Part shown: positions 62,683 to 64,000 of the stretch, one piece after another
How the letters are laid out: the number at the start of each line of letters is the position of its first letter
How positions within the stretch are numbered: position 1 is the stretch's first letter
DNA from: an uncultured Eubacteriales bacterium
GTDB lineage: Bacteria; Bacillota; Clostridia; TANB77; CAG-508
DNA length: 64,000 bases
Direction of reading: 5' to 3'
Assembly: GCA_949288175.1 (NCBI GenBank)
Contig: CASEIV010000001.1
Span: forward strand, 1 to 64,000
Position numbers and translations under genes: made by a program
The notes under the pieces: model-generated
What the model was told of the DNA's origin: nothing
What the model saw: only the letters and a program-made list of their open reading frames with translations
Database searches by the model: none

Positions 62683-63756
62683 TTGAAAAAGGTAAAAGAA
62701 GATAACATTACATCTGTTTTAAAATTAATAGCTCCAGGAACACCGATAAGAGATGGTCTGGAAAATATATTAAGAGCAAAGACAGGAGCATTATTATTAA
62801 TTACAGATAATAATGAAGTGATAAAACAAATCGTTGATGGTGGATTTGTAATTAATGAAGAATATACATCATCAAAATTATATGAATTGGCAAAAATGGA
62901 TGGAGCAATCGTATTAAGTGGAGATATGAAAAAAATCCTATATGCCAATACACAATTAATTCCAGAGCATGAAATTCAAACAACAGAAACAGGAACAAGA
63001 CATAGAACTGCAGAAAGGACTGCAAAACAAACAGGAGAATTAGTCATTAGTATTTCACAAAGAAGAAACATCATTACAGTCTTTAAAGGAAATGATAGAT
63101 ATGTATTGGAAGGCACAGACGTTGTATTAAACAAAGCAAATCAAGCAATTCAAACATTAGAAAAATATAAAAAAGTATTTGATAATAAACTAAATATATT
63201 GAATGAATATGAATTTAATGATATAGTAACATTGCAAAATGTTGTACTTGTTATTCAAAGAGCAGAAATGGTTATGCGAATTGTAGAAGAAATACAAAGA
63301 CAAATCTATGAGCTTGGAGATGATGGAAGATTAGTAAAAATGCAACTAGATGAATTAATTGGAGGACTTGAAAAAGAAGAAAGTTTAATTATAAAAGATT
63401 ATGTTGTAAAAAAGAAAAAATCTCCTGATAAAATTTTAGAAGAACTGAAAGATTTAGAATATGAAGAATTGTTAAAAGAATCATCAATTGCAAAATTATT
63501 AGGATATGAATATTTTGACAATTATGATGAAGTTGCAGTTTATCCAAAAGGATATCGAATTTTAAATAAAGTGCCAAGAATGCCAAACAATATAGTAGAA
63601 AACTTAGTAGATTCTTTTAAATCATTTCAACATATATTGGCAGCAGATATTGAAAGCTTAGATGAAGTTGATGGTATTGGAGAAGTAAGAGCGAGAACAA
63701 TTAAGCAATCATTAAAAAGAATGCAAGAACAATTTGTTTTTGATAATATGATTTAA
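62683..63756 (+). CDS. disA: DNA integrity-scanning diadenylate cyclase DisA
   Basis: DisA makes cyclic di-AMP and monitors DNA structure, linking genome integrity to sporulation and other responses. The 357-aa product has the N-terminal DAC domain (KTGALLLITDN, MDGAIVLSGD, GTRHRTAERTAKQT), a long helical spine, and a C-terminal helix-hairpin-helix (IESLDEVDGIGEVRARTIKQSL). The start is TTG with AGAGAGGAG about 7 bases upstream. It follows radA, which is known to interact with DisA in Bacillus. Confidence 0.96.
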   Translation: MKKVKEDNITSVLKLIAPGTPIRDGLENILRAKTGALLLITDNNEVIKQIVDGGFVINEEYTSSKLYELAKMDGAIVLSGDMKKILYANTQLIPEHEIQTTETGTRHRTAERTAKQTGELVISISQRRNIITVFKGNDRYVLEGTDVVLNKANQAIQTLEKYKKVFDNKLNILNEYEFNDIVTLQNVVLVIQRAEMVMRIVEEIQRQIYELGDDGRLVKMQLDELIGGLEKEESLIIKDYVVKKKKSPDKILEELKDLEYEELLKESSIAKLLGYEYFDNYDEVAVYPKGYRILNKVPRMPNNIVENLVDSFKSFQHILAADIESLDEVDGIGEVRARTIKQSLKRMQEQFVFDNMI

Positions 63757-63820
63757 GGGACGTGTCAAAATGGACATTTTTTGTTCAAAAGGGACAGACC
63801 TGACAAATTTAAATGTATCA
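63757..63820. repeat. GGGACGTG-type imperfect repeat after disA
   Basis: The segment carries GGGACGTGTCAAAATGGACA and GTTCAAAAGGGACAGACC, related to the dispersed CGTCCC motifs. It starts at the disA stop codon. No ORF lies between it and the final gene. Confidence 0.4.
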
Positions 63821-63870
63821 TGAGGATTTTAACAGATTCAGAAAAATAAAAGAAAGGAAAAGTGAGTTAA

Positions 63871-64000
63871 ATGGGAAAATTTAAAAATATTATATGGATA
63901 GTTGCTTTAATTATTTTAATTGTGTTAATAGGAATTATTGGTTATGGATATTATAGAAATGCAACAATGGAAGTTACAAGACCAATAGCAACTATGGAAG
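63871..64000 (+). CDS. Partial membrane-anchored protein (possible cyclophilin-type isomerase)
   Basis: The gene starts at 63871 with AGAAAGGAAAAG upstream and runs off the window after 43 codons. The visible part has one N-terminal transmembrane helix (about residues 5-28) and then NATMEVTRPIATMEV-like residues. In clostridial cyclophilin-type peptidyl-prolyl isomerases an N-terminal anchor is often followed by PIATMEV. The assignment is tentative because the diagnostic domain lies beyond the window. Confidence 0.45.
   Translation, partial: MGKFKNIIWIVALIILIVLIGIIGYGYYRNATMEVTRPIATME

Overview
The window is an AT-rich chromosomal stretch of a low-GC, endospore-forming Gram-positive bacterium, most likely an uncultured gut-type member of the Clostridia. 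The evidence is a tricistronic germinant-receptor operon, an uninterrupted sporulation sigma-K gene, DisA, LtaS, a HrcA/CIRCE heat-shock operon, and AGGAGG-type ribosome binding sites with frequent TTG and GTG starts. No rRNA, tRNA, CRISPR array or intact insertion sequence was seen.

Layout: 1-3 kb holds secG and rnr. 3.2-7.5 kb (minus strand) is a gerA-gerB-gerC operon ending in a 58-codon, two-helix ORF. 7.7-11.4 kb carries a transglutaminase-like protein, a P-loop/Asp23-like fusion, cmk and plsC. 11.4-13.3 kb is an accessory patch: a 64-aa ORF and, divergently, an AAA_14/DUF4143 ATPase whose promoter is preceded by a five-unit 23-bp direct repeat. 13.3-20.6 kb has typA, a Nudix hydrolase, trmR, a divergent RelA/SpoT-like protein with a large internal insertion, and trhP. 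20.8-27.6 kb has a small membrane protein, a cysteine-synthase homologue, sigK, popT (DUF368), gltX and a DUF951 gene. 27.8-31.7 kb (minus) has engB, purA, serS and a DUF1653 gene. 31.9-35.7 kb has a CaCA-type exchanger and an unrecognised five-gene cluster, one member frameshifted. 36-41.8 kb is hrcA-grpE-CYTH-dnaK-dnaJ behind a promoter flanked by two CIRCE-like operators. 42-46.8 kb is a split glycosyltransferase, ltaS, ruvB and queH. 46.9-53.4 kb has a PfkB kinase, a peptide deformylase/HAD fusion, a small protein paralogous to one in the five-gene cluster, a GT-C glycosyltransferase, yqeK and an unknown gene. 53.5-64 kb has polA, a lytic transglycosylase, maf, mreB, mtaB, a small conserved protein, radA, disA and the start of a membrane-anchored protein.

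The genes are mostly housekeeping: translation and tRNA modification (typA, trmR/trhP, gltX, serS, mtaB, queH), envelope and lipid carriers (plsC, popT, ltaS, mreB, lytic transglycosylase), DNA maintenance (polA, ruvB, radA, disA) and sporulation/germination (gerABC, sigK).

The most distinctive feature is non-coding. The intergenic regions are densely seeded with palindromic repeats. These include a 31-bp palindrome (13 copies in the window), a family carrying a GGGGACGG motif, two copies of a longer MITE-like element with about 30-bp inverted ends, and several nested hairpins. One 31-bp copy supplies the stop codon of gltX. The strongest candidates for undescribed biology are the repeat-array/ATPase locus, the RelA/SpoT-like protein with insertion, the deformylase-HAD fusion, and the 32.9-35.7 kb cluster. 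All coordinates and motifs were read by eye; no database search was run.
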